In this document: positions 21,716 through 33,089 of the stretch, one piece after another
How the letters are laid out: the number at the start of each line of letters is the position of its first letter
Numbering within the stretch: position 1 is the stretch's first letter
DNA from: Mastigamoeba balamuthi
Taxonomy: Eukaryota > Evosea > Mastigamoebida > Mastigamoebidae
Length of the DNA: 64,000 nt
Direction of reading: 5' to 3'
Assembly: GCA_902651635.1 (NCBI GenBank)
Contig: CACRSC010000031.1
Coordinates: forward strand, 1,090,208-1,154,207
Made by a program: the position numbers and the translations under genes
The notes under the pieces: generated by a model
Databases searched by the model: none
What the model was told of the DNA's origin: nothing
Seen by the model: the letters and a program-made list of their open reading frames with translations, nothing else

Positions 21716-23471
21716 TTAGAGGCTCAGGTTGGTGCACTCGCGCTCGAGCGTCCTGGCGACCTCGTTGAGGCTCGACCTGCCGTCGGGGTTGCGGCAGATC
21801 GTGCGGATCGTGGACGTCAGGCTCTGCAGGTACTCGTGCTTGTTCCCGCACGCGGTCCTGAGCAGGCTGCCCAGCGTGAACACGCAGTGGTCGCGGTCGT
21901 CGTACGCCCGGCCCCGGCCCTGCCCGAAACAGTCTCTCTTGTCCCCGCAGCACATGAGCCTGCACACGGCCAGGCCCCGATCCCGATCGATGCAGCGGCG
22001 GAAGCACGTGCACCAGTCGCTGCCGCAGTCACTGCACGGCGGATCCCCATTGATTTCGCCGTTGACGCTCTCCAGGAGGCGCTGCGCGATGCGGTCGACC
22101 TCGCTGTGTACGCGAAGCTCCCTGCTCAGCTCAGCGGCGGTCTCGGCTGTGGGGGCCAGCCTGTGGCGCTGCCTGGCAGTCTCGAGCGACACGTCCCACG
22201 CCCGGACAGCGGGGGTGGACACGTTGCGCCGAGAGATGGGACTACGCCTGAACGACGGGGTGGTCCCGAAGATCTCGGAGATCGTGTAGTTGGTGGCGAT
22301 GGAGAGATCGCCATACTGGCACGGCTCGCTCATTTTGGCCGTGCTCTGTTGCATCATATCGACTGCCGTTCGCTGTCAGTGAAAATAACCTCGAGGGACA
22401 ATGGCAATGTACTGGTATCGTCAAACTGGTTCTGCAGGCTGTTCCGGTTGTTCTCCGCATTTTCCATGTATCGCATGTTGGCCTGCGCCCATCTGTCTCC
22501 CGCGAATGCTTGAACACTATCATCATAGTCGGTGGCCCAACTGGGATCTGAGACAGGCGAGGCCCTGCGACAACCGGAGTCAGCTTAATGGGAAAAATAC
22601 CATGCAAGGACGAACGTGGCAACATAGGCCCTCGGCGGAAGAGTGTACTGGTAGAAGATCGACCCCGCCTCGCACGCCTCGACAAAGAACACGAGGACGC
22701 CGTACTTGTGGTTTTTGTACATCTGGTGCAGCGTAGTGACCATGCGGGCTGCAGGCATCGACATCGTTCCTGGGAACTCCAACGCCCCCATGCTCCCATG
22801 GTCCCTGCCGGCCGGAACAACGGGATGTCAGCAGTGCCCACAGGGGGGGGGGGGCATCTCAGCGCACGAGTAGAAGATGAAAACGTGGTCTGCGGAGGTG
22901 CTATCTAGCGTCTTGCCGCTGCCGCCGTCGGGCTGCTGGCCGAGGAGCACCTTGACGAAGTTGTCGGGAGTCACGTACTTCCCAACCACGTCCTTGGGCA
23001 CGCCGCTGTACACGTCGGGCCCGTTCAGCTCGTTGATGATAACGCCCTGCCTCGGGTTCGCCGCGTCTGCCGCCGTTGAGGCCCGTCGTCGAGTGAACCA
23101 GGTGCAGAGCCCGAAAATCTAACAACGGCCCAAACGACGAAAAGGAATTCGGAGAACAAACTGCCGCACTGTGCGCGATGTCGTCGTACATGAGGACGAT
23201 GATGTGGGCCTCGGGCACGCCCTTGCTGCGCAGCACATGGAACATGTGGCACACGTCCGCCTGGTGCCGGTAGTTGCTGGCAGGCGACGTGAGAAAGCAG
23301 CGAGAGACGGTGTGGGCGTGGGGTCTACTTGTATGTGTTGCTGCCGGCAACAAGAACGGCCCAGAAGTTGTTGGAGCGCTGCTGGGGTGTCATGCGGTCG
23401 AGAACAGCGGGGGCAGTGACTGCCATGGCGCAGGCGGCGCACAGCGCCAGAGAAACGACTAAGGACCTCAT
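21716..23471 (-). CDS. Legumain-type asparaginyl endopeptidase, paralogue B
   Basis: Family C13 cysteine peptidase, tandem paralogue of the gene at 19651. Exons (minus) 23471-23329, 23276-23170, 23066-22868, 22804-22616, 22564-22413 and 22362-21716 give 478 residues; the first five exons have exactly the same lengths as in copy A (143, 107, 199, 189, 152). Seen: signal peptide [38 protein letters not shown], the His motif FIFYSDHGSMGA and the Cys motif [10 protein letters not shown], so the catalytic pair is intact. The C-terminal Cys-rich prodomain has diverged more than the peptidase core. Both genes are probably expressed separately, each with its own upstream region. Confidence 0.93.
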
Positions 23472-24269
23472 GAGAGGGGATCGCCCGGCTGCCCCTACTG
23501 GATGAATAAACTACTGAAAGCGAGATTCTCGCAATGACGTGTTGAAATGTACGTTTTTCACACACCCTACTGAACCATGGATGCCTGACACACCATTGGG
23601 GAGCTGGACGTCATGAGAGTCGTCGCCGACACTGAAAAAGTGCACGAGGCCATTCCACACGTGCACTATGCTACCGATGGCCTAGGGGCGCAGTTCGTGT
23701 CGACTCAGCTGAACGCCTGCGGCAGCGGCACGACCCTGGGCTCCGCGCCTTGGCTGTCGAGGACCACCAGCTGGCTGTTGGCGGTCACAGAATGATATCC
23801 ATCACGGACGTATGGAATGGCCTCGAACACTTGGTTGTGCCGTCGACGTGTCGGAGGTGACGGCGTACCGAAAAAAACGTCCTGTTCTTGGGCGCTGTCC
23901 TAAAAACCAGCGCACCTGTGACTAGCCCACGGTCGACTGACCTCTGCTGGCGGAGTGTCTAGTCTGTGAACGCCTGATTCCTTATCGTGTAGATGCATGC
24001 CACATTTCTGGTGCTTCCCCTTGGTCTTTTTCGGGGCCTCGTCCATGGCCAGATCTGGGCCGTAGTTACAATACCTGATCGGGGACGAACCGGCGCTGGC
24101 GGTTGTTAAGGACGTGGTTGATATCCCGTTGATATTTTTCAGCTCAACTGGAAATCCAGTGGACGAGCAGTGTACGACCTGCTCCAACGGGCGACGTTCT
24201 GTGTCAGAAGTCCTGCTGAACCTCGAGCGATCTTGTACCCGCACCCCAGCTAGCTTGTGCGCTTCCCGA
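23472..24269. other. Intergenic, no gene seen
   Basis: About 800 bp between the divergent legumain B and the FG-GAP/PARP gene. Short ORFs here carry no recognisable motif. It presumably holds both promoters. Confidence 0.5.
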
Positions 24270-27200
24270 ATGCGAATGGCTTCCCGTGCGCTCGCGCGCG
24301 TTCCGCTGCCGCTCCTGCGGCTACTTCTGCTGGCAGCGCTGCTGGCCCGAGTCAGGCCGGCCTCCGCAGGTTCCCTGACGACGTGGACCGACTGGCAGAC
24401 GCCTGTCGTCATCAGCAGGGACTTCTTCGGGCCCGCCGCGAGCACGGCCGCGGCGCCGTCGACCGCACGCAACGGCAGCTCGTCGTCGACGACGGGCAGC
24501 TGGCTGTGGTTCCTGCGCGACTCCGACACGGTCGCGGGCAGCGCGCTGACCCCCATCGGCGACATCAACGGCGACGGCTACGCTGACTACGTGTCTGACG
24601 CCTCCAAGGGCCCCGTGGGCTCGGGCCGCTTCGGCGTCGTCGTCTTCCTCGGCTCCCGCCAAGGCACGGCAGACACGTGCTCTGACGTCATTAAAGAGCC
24701 TGTCGATAATGCTGTCGGTTGTTATGGTAACGCCGACGTGGTAACCCGCAGGCCTGCCGAACCCCCTCGACATGTTTGGCGCCAACGCCAACACCTTCGT
24801 CATCGAGGGGGGCAGCTTCCGATGTTCCGCCGACATCAACGGCGACGGGCTGCGGGACCTTGTTCTGCAACTTCCCGGACGTCTCGTTCTCATACCCGGC
24901 CGCAGAGGTATTCATCATGTTTACTGCGACAGTCCGAACTGAGTTTTTGACTTCATTTTGATGTCGTCCTCTACTTCGTGGCTCCCGCCCAGTGTGGTCT
25001 CCGTCGGCGGCGAGGAACCCGGCTACCATGTGGATGGGCGACGCTCCCACGGTAACCCATGTAGGCGACGTCAACGGCGACGGGCTCGATGACGTGGCGT
25101 TCGGGGTCGTTGACGAGGAGCACGACGACGACCCGTCGCTGGCATTTGTGTTCGGGTCTGCCAACCGGTCGTTCCCACTGGCCAAGGACCACGTCGACGG
25201 CTCCAACGGCTTCACGCTGAGCCTCGGGCACAGGTTTCGCATGCGCTACGTCGGCATCGGCGATGTCAACGGAGACAACAGGAGTGACTTTGCCTTGGCC
25301 ACGGAGATAGACATACCCTGGATGGGTCGCAAGGACGTCGTTGTCGTGCTCTTCGGCCGAAACAACTGGCACCCGCACTGGAAGATGCCGACGATGAAGT
25401 CGATCAAGAACTTTTTCGGGCCTGGCTACGTCATGATCCCCAACTACAGGCTACAGCAGGCGCACTTCGAGCTCGCCAACAGCGGAGGCATCTTCGTTGA
25501 CAACGACACCAAGGCAGACCTACTGCTGCGCAAGAGCGACGACTCCAAAGAGAAGGTCCTCTTCGGCTCCGACAGCTTCGTCGACAACGTGATGCTGTCC
25601 AGTGTCTACAAATTCTGCCAGTCGGGCAACGAGTCGCCGTCGCTGGAACTCGGCGACGTCAACGGCGACGGCATCCCCGACATGCTGACACGAGAGCAGC
25701 ACGGCGACGAGTGCGTCTTCACCGTGTCGCGCGGGATCTTCAGCCTCCTCACCACCATGCACGTGCCGGTGCCGGGGATGTCCATTCTCGACCGCATGTG
25801 CCTCGACATGACCGCAGCCGGCAGGATCATGCGTCTCGTGCGCCGCGGGTCCTGCGAAAGCGCCGTCCTGCGCTCAATAGGCGACATTGATGGCGACAGG
25901 CTCTTCGATTACTTCTTCGACGGGCACATCGCGCTGGGCTCGCAGCGCAACGTCAACGTCAGCGCAGGGCAGGGAGTCTCCGTCATCTCCGACCTCGAGG
26001 CGACGCTGTCGGGCTTCTCGTCAACGGGCGTCGGCGACATCAACAAAGACGGCGTACCGGACTTTGCGTTCGCCAAGGTCAACGAAACGACGCACCTCTG
26101 GGACATCGTCGTCGTCACCAACAGCAAGTGGCGCAACGTCATGTTCCCCATCTCCAAGCAGGGGAACTCTCTGGGGTGGCTGGTCGTGCACACCGACTTC
26201 CCCGTGGCCAACTGCACGCTGTCTCTCTCCTCGCTGGGCGACCACAACGGAGACAAGATCGACGACATGCTCGTCGGCGTCCTCGGGAACTCCGAGACCG
26301 GAGTCCGTGCTCTCGTGCTGCTGGGCCCGTCGTTGGCGCAGTCGACGTTTACAACCAACTACACGTACGACGCGAGCAGCTCAGTCAAGCCGCTTGGCGA
26401 CATCGACGGCGACGGCCTGGCCGACTTCGGTCTCGAGACGCACGCGACGAACGAGCGCAGTCGTGCCTTCGTCATCTACGGCTCGCGCAGCATATCCGGG
26501 GGCACAGTTGTCGACATCGACACCATGGGTTGGGACCTCCCCGATGGATACGGTGCGGGGCGCAGCGCGAACCTCACAGGTGTAGGCGATATCAACGGCG
26601 ACGGGCTGGCAGACGTCGTGCTCGACATGGCGCAGTGCGGGTGGATGCGCGTGTTGCTGGGCTCGCGGAAGCGCCTGGCGGGCCTCGACGACGGCGTCGT
26701 GCTGTCGCCAGGGCAGGCTTACGGAATTCCCTTCTCCGAGGAGGACTGCAACGCGTGGGTAGTCATCAGGCCCCTCGGGGACATCAACGGCGACCTCATC
26801 GACGACTTTGGCGTCGGGCTGCCGTTCGAGTCCAACTCCAAGGGCCACAAGCTCGCCGGGAAGATCTACGTCGTGTTTGGCAGCAAGGCCGCAGGCGCGT
26901 GGGCGAGGAAGAGGTCAACGGGCAACGTCATGCGCCTGGACACCACAATCAACACCCAGAGGGGCACGGGGTTCGTGGTCGACGGGGCCATTCTGTTCGA
27001 CCAGCTGGGCTCGACGTTCGGGTCCGCCGGAGACATCAATGGCGACGGAGTGGGCGACATGTTCATCGGCATGCCCGAGTCGCTGGCTACCGCCGGCCAG
27101 GTCTACATCGTGCTGGGTCGCAACGACTCAGCCGACTGTGACTCCGATACCAGCGCGTGCTGGAGGCGCCGCGTGGACTCTGCGAGCGTGTTTAAGATGA

Positions 27201-29110
27201 GCGAGTTCACATCGACAGACGGCTACCAGCTCGTGGGGTCCGACAGGGGCTCGCGCCTCGGAAGCTACGTGGGCAAGATCGGCGACATTGACGGCGACGG
27301 CTCGGACGACATCATCATCGGGTCGCCCGTCGCAGAGACCGCGGGCCCGCAGCGCATGTTCTCAGGGTCTGTCATCGTTCTGGGCTCACAGCAGATGCGC
27401 CTCGTAGCCCCCTCGTGGTCGAGCTCGCTCTCCCGGGTCTCGATGGAAGGCAGTCGCTCGATCAAGGTGCCCGGCATCAGCGTCTGGACACGCCATTGTG
27501 GCGCCGTCGGGTCTGCGTCCTCGTCGTGCAAGATGCAGCGCAACGACCCCACGCTGAAGTACACGGTCAGGGCAACGCACGAGATGGCGTGCGACTGGAA
27601 CTTCGACGACGATGTGGCGAGGGCCTGCGAGCCCACTGTGAGCAGAGAGATCTGCTCCTTCTCATTCGAGGCGTCGTGGAACTCGACGTGCGCAACGCTG
27701 GTGGCCAGGGACGACGGGTGGGCGCACTTCGACGTCGCCGCCGACTTCGAGGGCTCTAACGTCGCGCTGAGCATCGCGGTCAACAACTCGCACGGCAACA
27801 CGGCGGGCATGGACCTGAAGTACTCTCTCGTGCAGCGCTCGCGCACGGCGGCGATCATCGGTGGTGCTGTTGGCGGTTTCTTCGGCCTCGTGGTGGTCGT
27901 GATCGCCTGCTCTGTCTTCGGCATGTTCTGCTACCGTGGCAGGCTCATTAAGGAGCTCTACAAGTGGGAGCCCCGCGTGTGGCACTTCGAGGAGTCGCTG
28001 CGCCCGTCCGCCAGGCGCGACCGCCAGGACTACTCGCTCATTGCCCCGGGCCGCGTCGACATGGACTTTGTTCTCGAGCTTTACCAGCGCTGCCCCGTGC
28101 CGGGCTACGACATCGCCAAGGTCGACATTATCTACAGCCCGCACCTCGAGCAGGCCTTCGAGAACCGCGTGGCGCAGCTGCAGGCTCGGGCGGGCAACTC
28201 GGCGTTCGCCCCGAGCTACGCGCACGACGGGAGCAGCGATCTGAGGACGAACGTCGTCCAGAGACTCGCGGAGATGGCGGGCAAGACGCCAGAGCCCGCG
28301 TACCCCAACGTGAAGCTGGTGCCCATGTGGCATGGGACGCGCGCTGAAGTGCTCGAGAGCGTGTTCCGCGCTGGGTTCGCGAACCTGGCGACGACGGACG
28401 AGGGCTTCTTCGGCAAGGGGGTGTACAGTGCGTACGAGGCGCGGTACGCCAGCGAGGTGTACAGCAAGGGGGCCCTGTTGGTTAACTGGGTGTCGTTCTA
28501 CTCTGCGTACCCCGTGGTCGATGGCGACATGGACAAGCTGACAGGCAAGGGCTGCTACGCAAACTACGACGCCCACTTCATCCCTGTGCACCCCGCCACC
28601 GATGAACCCGGCGAGCAGAACTTCCTCGCGTGCTCGCAGCTGTCGCAGGCGGTGTTCCACGAGCTGGCCGTGTTCGAGGCGTCGCAGAGCCTGCCGAGGT
28701 ACCTTGTAACACTGCAGCCCACCCTGGTAAAGGGTGTGCCTTCTCCGAGGACAAATGTCGAGTATGACGCCGTGGACGATGACGAGAGCAGCAGCGAGGC
28801 GACCACCGGGAGGGGCGCATACGTGCAACACCACCAGAAGAGCAGGTCACAGGTAGGCGTCAAGAGGCAGGCGAGCCCACAGGAGGGTCACGTCGTCATC
28901 ACAATTCCGGAGCAGGCGACTAAGTACGCGATGATCAGGGCGGCCAAAGGCGACAGGAACGCCCACCCCAGCGAGCGCCCAAAGCCAAGGAATGGAGCAG
29001 TGCGCCCTCAGGAGGCTGTTGAGCTTTCGGTCATGCCGAAGGACTACAGCAGAGTGCGTGCAGGCGCTGTGAGGCCACAGGCATCAGCGGAGCTGTCTGC
29101 GATGCCTTGA
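24270..29110 (+). CDS. FG-GAP beta-propeller receptor with cytosolic PARP domain
   Basis: Predicted type I membrane protein. Exons 24270-24663, 24752-24907 and 24993-29110 give 1555 residues. Seen: signal peptide (LPLLRLLLLAALLARVRPASA); about fourteen calcium-binding-like FG-GAP/VCBS motifs (GDINGDGYADY, GDVNGDGIPD, GDIDGDGLADF, GDINGDGVGD and others) across residues about 85-880, as in integrin alpha ectodomains; a Cys-containing beta-rich juxtamembrane region; a span at about 1137-1160 (IIGGAVGGFFGLVVVVIACS); then a cytosolic PARP-like ADP-ribosyltransferase domain with MWHGT (His about 1297), FFGKGVYSAYEARYA (Tyr about 1328) and HELAVFEASQSLPRYLV (Glu about 1407), matching the H-Y-E triad order. 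The tail has two GAVRPQ repeats. The first intron needs a GC donor (CAAG|GCACGG) to keep frame. Role as an adhesion or sensing receptor that ADP-ribosylates targets is inference. Confidence 0.9.
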
Positions 29111-30908
29111 GTGCCCAATTGCCCGATTGAATGTACCGTGGACTGAAAAAGACCGCTGTGATTTGTCGTATCTCATCTCATCTGAAGGACAACACAGCGG
29201 GTTTTCTTTAGAGTGGGTGTTCCTTGTCTGTCTGCTCATCCAGTTTTACACTTCCATAGAACTGAAACTGCAGACGGGTCGTCTCCTGGGTCGATGGAGC
29301 CACACAAACGCCAGGCGTGACCCTTTACCTTATGGTAGAACCACCCCTCACACCACACGGGACGAAACACTCCCTGGTGTGCCCACATAAGGGGGCACCC
29401 CTGCGGGAACCCGGAGTTTCTCCAAGGGTGCCCTGGGACACTCTGGGGGGGGGGGGACTCTGGAATGAGGTCAAACTTTGAGGACACACAGGCGGAACAC
29501 TCATATTTGCTGAGGCAGAGAGGCGGGGACACCCGGGGGATTCCCAGGTGTACGCCCCAGGGGGTGTTTCGTCCCGTACAAGTCGCAGGCGGTCGGGTGA
29601 CTCCACTGACTGACAAATCTTCCAAGCGATCAAACACACTCTGCCTCTTGTTCCCCTGCAAACCCGCCTCCGGCGCTCTGGACCTCCGGTGCACAGCCGC
29701 CGCATGGCAGAGCGCAGCGCAGCATGCGAGGGCAGATGCCCACAGGCCCTCGACGAGCCTGAGTGCCGCTGTGGCGAGCAGGACAACACAGACATTTCGG
29801 GGCCACGGGGCCCACGAAGCCACAGCTGCTGATGTCACAGCGTGACGCAGTGCGGCCGACGCCAGCACATTACGAAGCGGCCGCGAGGGCACAGCACAAG
29901 TTATTTTGTGTAGCAGGAGCACACGCACAGCACCCCAAGACCCCCAGGCCGTGTGCTCGCAGGCGTCGTGCTGCAGGCCTCTGCCCTCATCACTCGAGCG
30001 CTCCGAGCCCCCAAGGAAGCGCGGGCGTACGAACACCACGTCCGAGGTGTGCCCCAGCCCTGCGTGCTCCCCCTCGCGCTCCTCGCGTGCATTGGTGTGT
30101 CTGACGCCCTCACGCCCTGACTTCGACGTGCCCCAGCATCGCTTCGTCCTGAACTTCGTCCGTCACCCAAACGGGACGGGGCTCGTTGTCGATGCCCTCC
30201 TGCGCGGCACGACAAGGCGCCGTACATAGTTAAAGGTCGCCGCCTGCAAGCTCTTCGAGACACCGAGGCGCGGAGTAGTGGGCTTGGGTGGGGTCTCGGG
30301 GCGGGGGGGAGATGCTCGCCCTCTGTGTCTGTGAGAACACGGCGGGATTCTCCACCGTGAAAGATGCCATCCTGCTTAATGTCCCTGTCCCACCCCATCC
30401 TTCTCCCGGTCCTCTCTCCTCTCTCCCCCGCTGGGACAGCTCTCGTCCAGGCAGAGTGATGCATATGAGTCTCCCCTCAGGGTTCTCAGAAACGGCCATT
30501 GCAACGGTATCTCGCCGGCTCACTCTCCGCAATTCTCAGGCTGTGGCCCGTCGCGCCGTCGCGCCGTTGACATCATTGACGTGCCGTGCGGCAACGCCAT
30601 CGATCATCTCGTCATCGAGGATGACTCCGTGTTGAACTTGAATGGCCTATGGCAATGATTGAGAGGTGGTGAAACAAATACAATGCTGTTTTGTGTCAGC
30701 CCTCGGGCAACATCTTTGATGAATCGGAGTCTGTCGGTGGACGGGAAGAGGGTCCAGCAGTCAGTAGTTTCCTTGTTTCAGCCGTCCTGGCGCCCTCCGA
30801 GCCGAATCGTGAGCTCGTTCCTCAACCTTCTTGGCACAACGTATGTGCGAACTGGACAGGCAAGAAAGCCAAAAAATCGTGTACAACTCTCGAGCCTAAA
30901 ATGGGGTG
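29111..30908. other. 1.8-kb gene-free region
   Basis: No ORF here shows conserved motifs, and the codon pattern of the long ones looks like antisense or chance frames in GC-rich DNA. It contains an imperfect inverted repeat (29358-29378 and 29557-29577) and a G run near 29448. The stretch 29900-30230 keeps an open frame ending TTRRRT but nothing identifies it as a gene; it could be a decayed gene or UTR. Confidence 0.5.
29358..29577. repeat. Inverted repeat (possible foldback element)
   Basis: The arm at 29358-29378 (ACGGGACGAAACACTCCCTGG) matches the reverse complement of 29557-29577 at 20 of 21 bases, with 178 bp between. Similarity continues weakly into the loop on both sides. It might be a small non-autonomous element or an RNA hairpin; no coding capacity and no clear target duplication were seen. 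Confidence 0.6.
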
Positions 30909-31914
30909 TCACTTGAAAACTTTGATACCACGCTCTCTGCACAGCTTCTCAACGTCGGGATGCACCGAACCGATGTACATGGCCCGCAACCTGAACAGAG
31001 CTTGTATCACCGAGACGAGTTCCTGGCTGCTCGGGAGAAGTTCTGCAGGGACCCCAGCGAGGTTGAGGAGCTGCAGGCTTGGCGAGAGCTTCTTGAGGCT
31101 CGTGACCAGCTCCCGTTTGCTCATACTGGCGCACTCGCAAAGTCGCACATGCCCGAGTGCTGGGAAGCGAGAGCTCGAGAGGCCGGACCCGTCAAATGTT
31201 GTCCGTGTGAAGTCCAATTGGGCCAAGGTCGCTTTTGATCCCCGCTCCAGAGGCGCCAGCACCTCCTCGCCTCTGAGACTGCTCTCTTGTGAGAACACAA
31301 TGCAGTGCACGGGAAGAAGAGCTGGCTCACCGCTGGCAGCGCGTCACAGACAGCTCGATCAGCTTGTTCAGCGACTCAAGGAAAGAGTAGTCGCCAAAGT
31401 CTGCGCAGTCGAGCCGCAGAATTTGTAGGTTTGAGCACGACCCGAGCATTTCACTGAACAGGCTGCTCTCCCCCATGGCGACGGGACTGCCCCCGCTCTC
31501 GGGGAGCAGGTGTAGAAAACGGATTCCACGCAGCGAGCGCCTGAGCGACTGCAGGGCTTCGGCGGCTTGCGAAGACTGGTCGAATTCAACCCGGAAGCCG
31601 TCGATCACGTCGCCGCCGTTGTAAGTGTACATGTGCAGCATCCCCGCATTCCTCCGGAGTACTCCGGGGCTCTTCGGGAGGGTATCGGACAGCTCCTGAC
31701 ATTGCCGAAAGTAGACGTCGGGGTCTCGCTCCTGTCCGAGCAGATCGACCGGGACGTCCTGGCCGAAGAGGTCCTCGGCCGCACTCGCGGCACTGCCAGC
31801 AACCTGGTCGCTTCCCTGTGGGAAGAGGTCGCGCTGCAGGCTCTCGATTGTCTGGTACTCCATCTGGGCCCTGCGCAGCGCCTCTGCCACGACCTTGGCA
31901 TCTCTCGAGCCCAT
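30909..31914 (-). CDS. Leucine-rich-repeat-like protein
   Basis: Exons (minus) 31914-31331 and 31281-30909 (phase 2 join, CG|GTGAGC) give 318 residues from the ATG at 31914. Seen: an N-terminal helical region rich in E and Q, then repeats in the style of leucine-rich repeats (LGSCSNLQILRLDCADF, LESLNKLIELSVTRC, LAQLDFTRTTF, LSPSLQLLNLAGVPAELLP), ending KLCRERGIKVFK. No catalytic motif was seen. The frame is open further upstream to 31983 and beyond an acceptor-like CACAG, so this could instead be the 3' part of the SET gene that ends at 31961; the 46-bp gap between them is very short. Protein-interaction role by analogy with LRR proteins only. Confidence 0.6.
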
Positions 31915-31960
31915 TGACGGCTCGTGCTGGCCCTCGCACGCAGGGACGCTGCTCAATGCG

Positions 31961-32841
31961 TCAGAGGAGGACTCGGCGCCCAAGACGGCTGTGAGCGTAC
32001 GGGAGCGATCTGTTTGCTCTGGACGCGGCGATCACGATTTCTGTCCCTTTCGGGATGGGCACTTCGGCGAACAGCCCCACCCTCGGCACTCCCCTGCTGA
32101 GCCTCTGCCAGGCGCAGTCAGCTTGGTGTAGTGCGTGCCTTGCTGGAGTACCGCCTCGAGGCACGCGTTGGGCGAGTCAGTGGGCTCCAGGGCCCTCTTG
32201 ACGTATCTAGCGGCGTTGCTAATCACTCTGCGAGGAGGATGAGGGGACCGTCACTGCGAGTGTCGCCACACGCCCAGCTCCATCAGGTGGCACCTGCAGT
32301 CGATGACGACGTCCTGCCTGTGGGCCGAGGGGAAGCGGAACACGTGCGGGTGGTTGTTGAAGCAGAGCCTCCGCGAGGCCTCGGCCCCGAAGAGCTCCGC
32401 CTCCATCGCCACGTACCCGAGCACCTCGGACACGAGCTCGCCCTTGCGGACGTCGCGCGTGGCCACGAGCCTCGTGCGCCCGTCCACCGCCCGCTCCTCG
32501 GCCGCACGCGGCACGCAGCTCGTGAAGTGCCGGTACTGGCAGCCGTCCCGGGCGCACCCGCACGGGCAGCCGGCGTCGCACTCGCAGAAGCCCGCGCGGC
32601 AGCAGCAGTCCGAGTCGGCCGAGCACATGATGCGCTCGCCCTCGGCGCCGGGGCCGTGGCGGCGCTTGCAGGGGCGGGTGTCGGGCCCGCGCGTGGCGGG
32701 GGCGCAGTGGCCGCCGACGAGCACCGCCCGGGCGGCCTCGGTGCTCCACACGAGGTTGGCCTTGGGGCGCCGAGGGTAGAGGGGTGAGACTGGCGCTGCC
32801 TGAGGGAGATAGGGCCGCACTGGTTCGATGTACTGGGCCAT
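31961..32841 (-). CDS. Divergent SET-domain protein
   Basis: Exons (minus) 32841-32270, 32227-32152 and 32104-31961, joined over introns of only 42 and 47 nt, give 263 residues. Seen: a Cys-rich pre-SET/CXC-like block (CCCRAGFCECDAGCPCGCA), then the SET start RTRLVATRDVRKGELVSEVLGYV, FRFPSAHRQDVVIDCRCHL, and the SET end RVGLFAEVPIPKGTEIVI. The NHSCxPN cofactor motif expected after the second block reads RALEPTDSPNA here, and the usual ELTYDY tail is EIVIAAS, so key S-adenosylmethionine and catalytic residues appear lost. It may be inactive or bind a different substrate. It is divergent from the cohesin gene with a 248-bp shared promoter. Confidence 0.72.
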
Positions 32842-32967
32842 CAGCTGACTACTGGGGGAGAACGGGTTCGTATCTCAGATAATATCTGGATTCGGTTCCA
32901 CGAACGGGCACAGCGGATAAAAAGAACATGCCGGATGCTGCTCCTCCTCGCAGGCGGTCCATCCTAA

Positions 32968-33040
32968 GCGCCAAATGCCCGTTGGTGGTCTTCACCCGCA
33001 GATCGGTCCGCGCTGGCGAATCTGAAGTTTTGGCGCCAAA
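32968..33040. promoter_or_regulatory. E2F-like sites upstream of SCC3/STAG
   Basis: The sequence 33029-33040 is a perfect 12-bp palindrome TTTGGCGCCAAA, the ideal E2F/DP binding site, lying 50 bp before the SCC3 start. A second half-site GCGCCAAAT is at 32968-32976. Cohesin genes are typical S-phase E2F targets, so G1/S control of this gene (and perhaps of the divergent SET gene) is likely; binding is inferred from the motif. Confidence 0.6.
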
Positions 33041-33089
33041 TACACCGCAGCCAAAATCCGCACACCAAATCCAAAGACCCGCCGCCAAG

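Noticed and set aside
27662-28834. 390-residue minus-strand frame opposite the FG-GAP/PARP exon
   Set aside because: Shadow frame; no conserved motif and the sense strand carries a clear PARP domain.
29236-30039. 267-residue minus-strand frame
   Set aside because: No motif or conserved composition; overlaps the inverted repeat; treated as gene-free.
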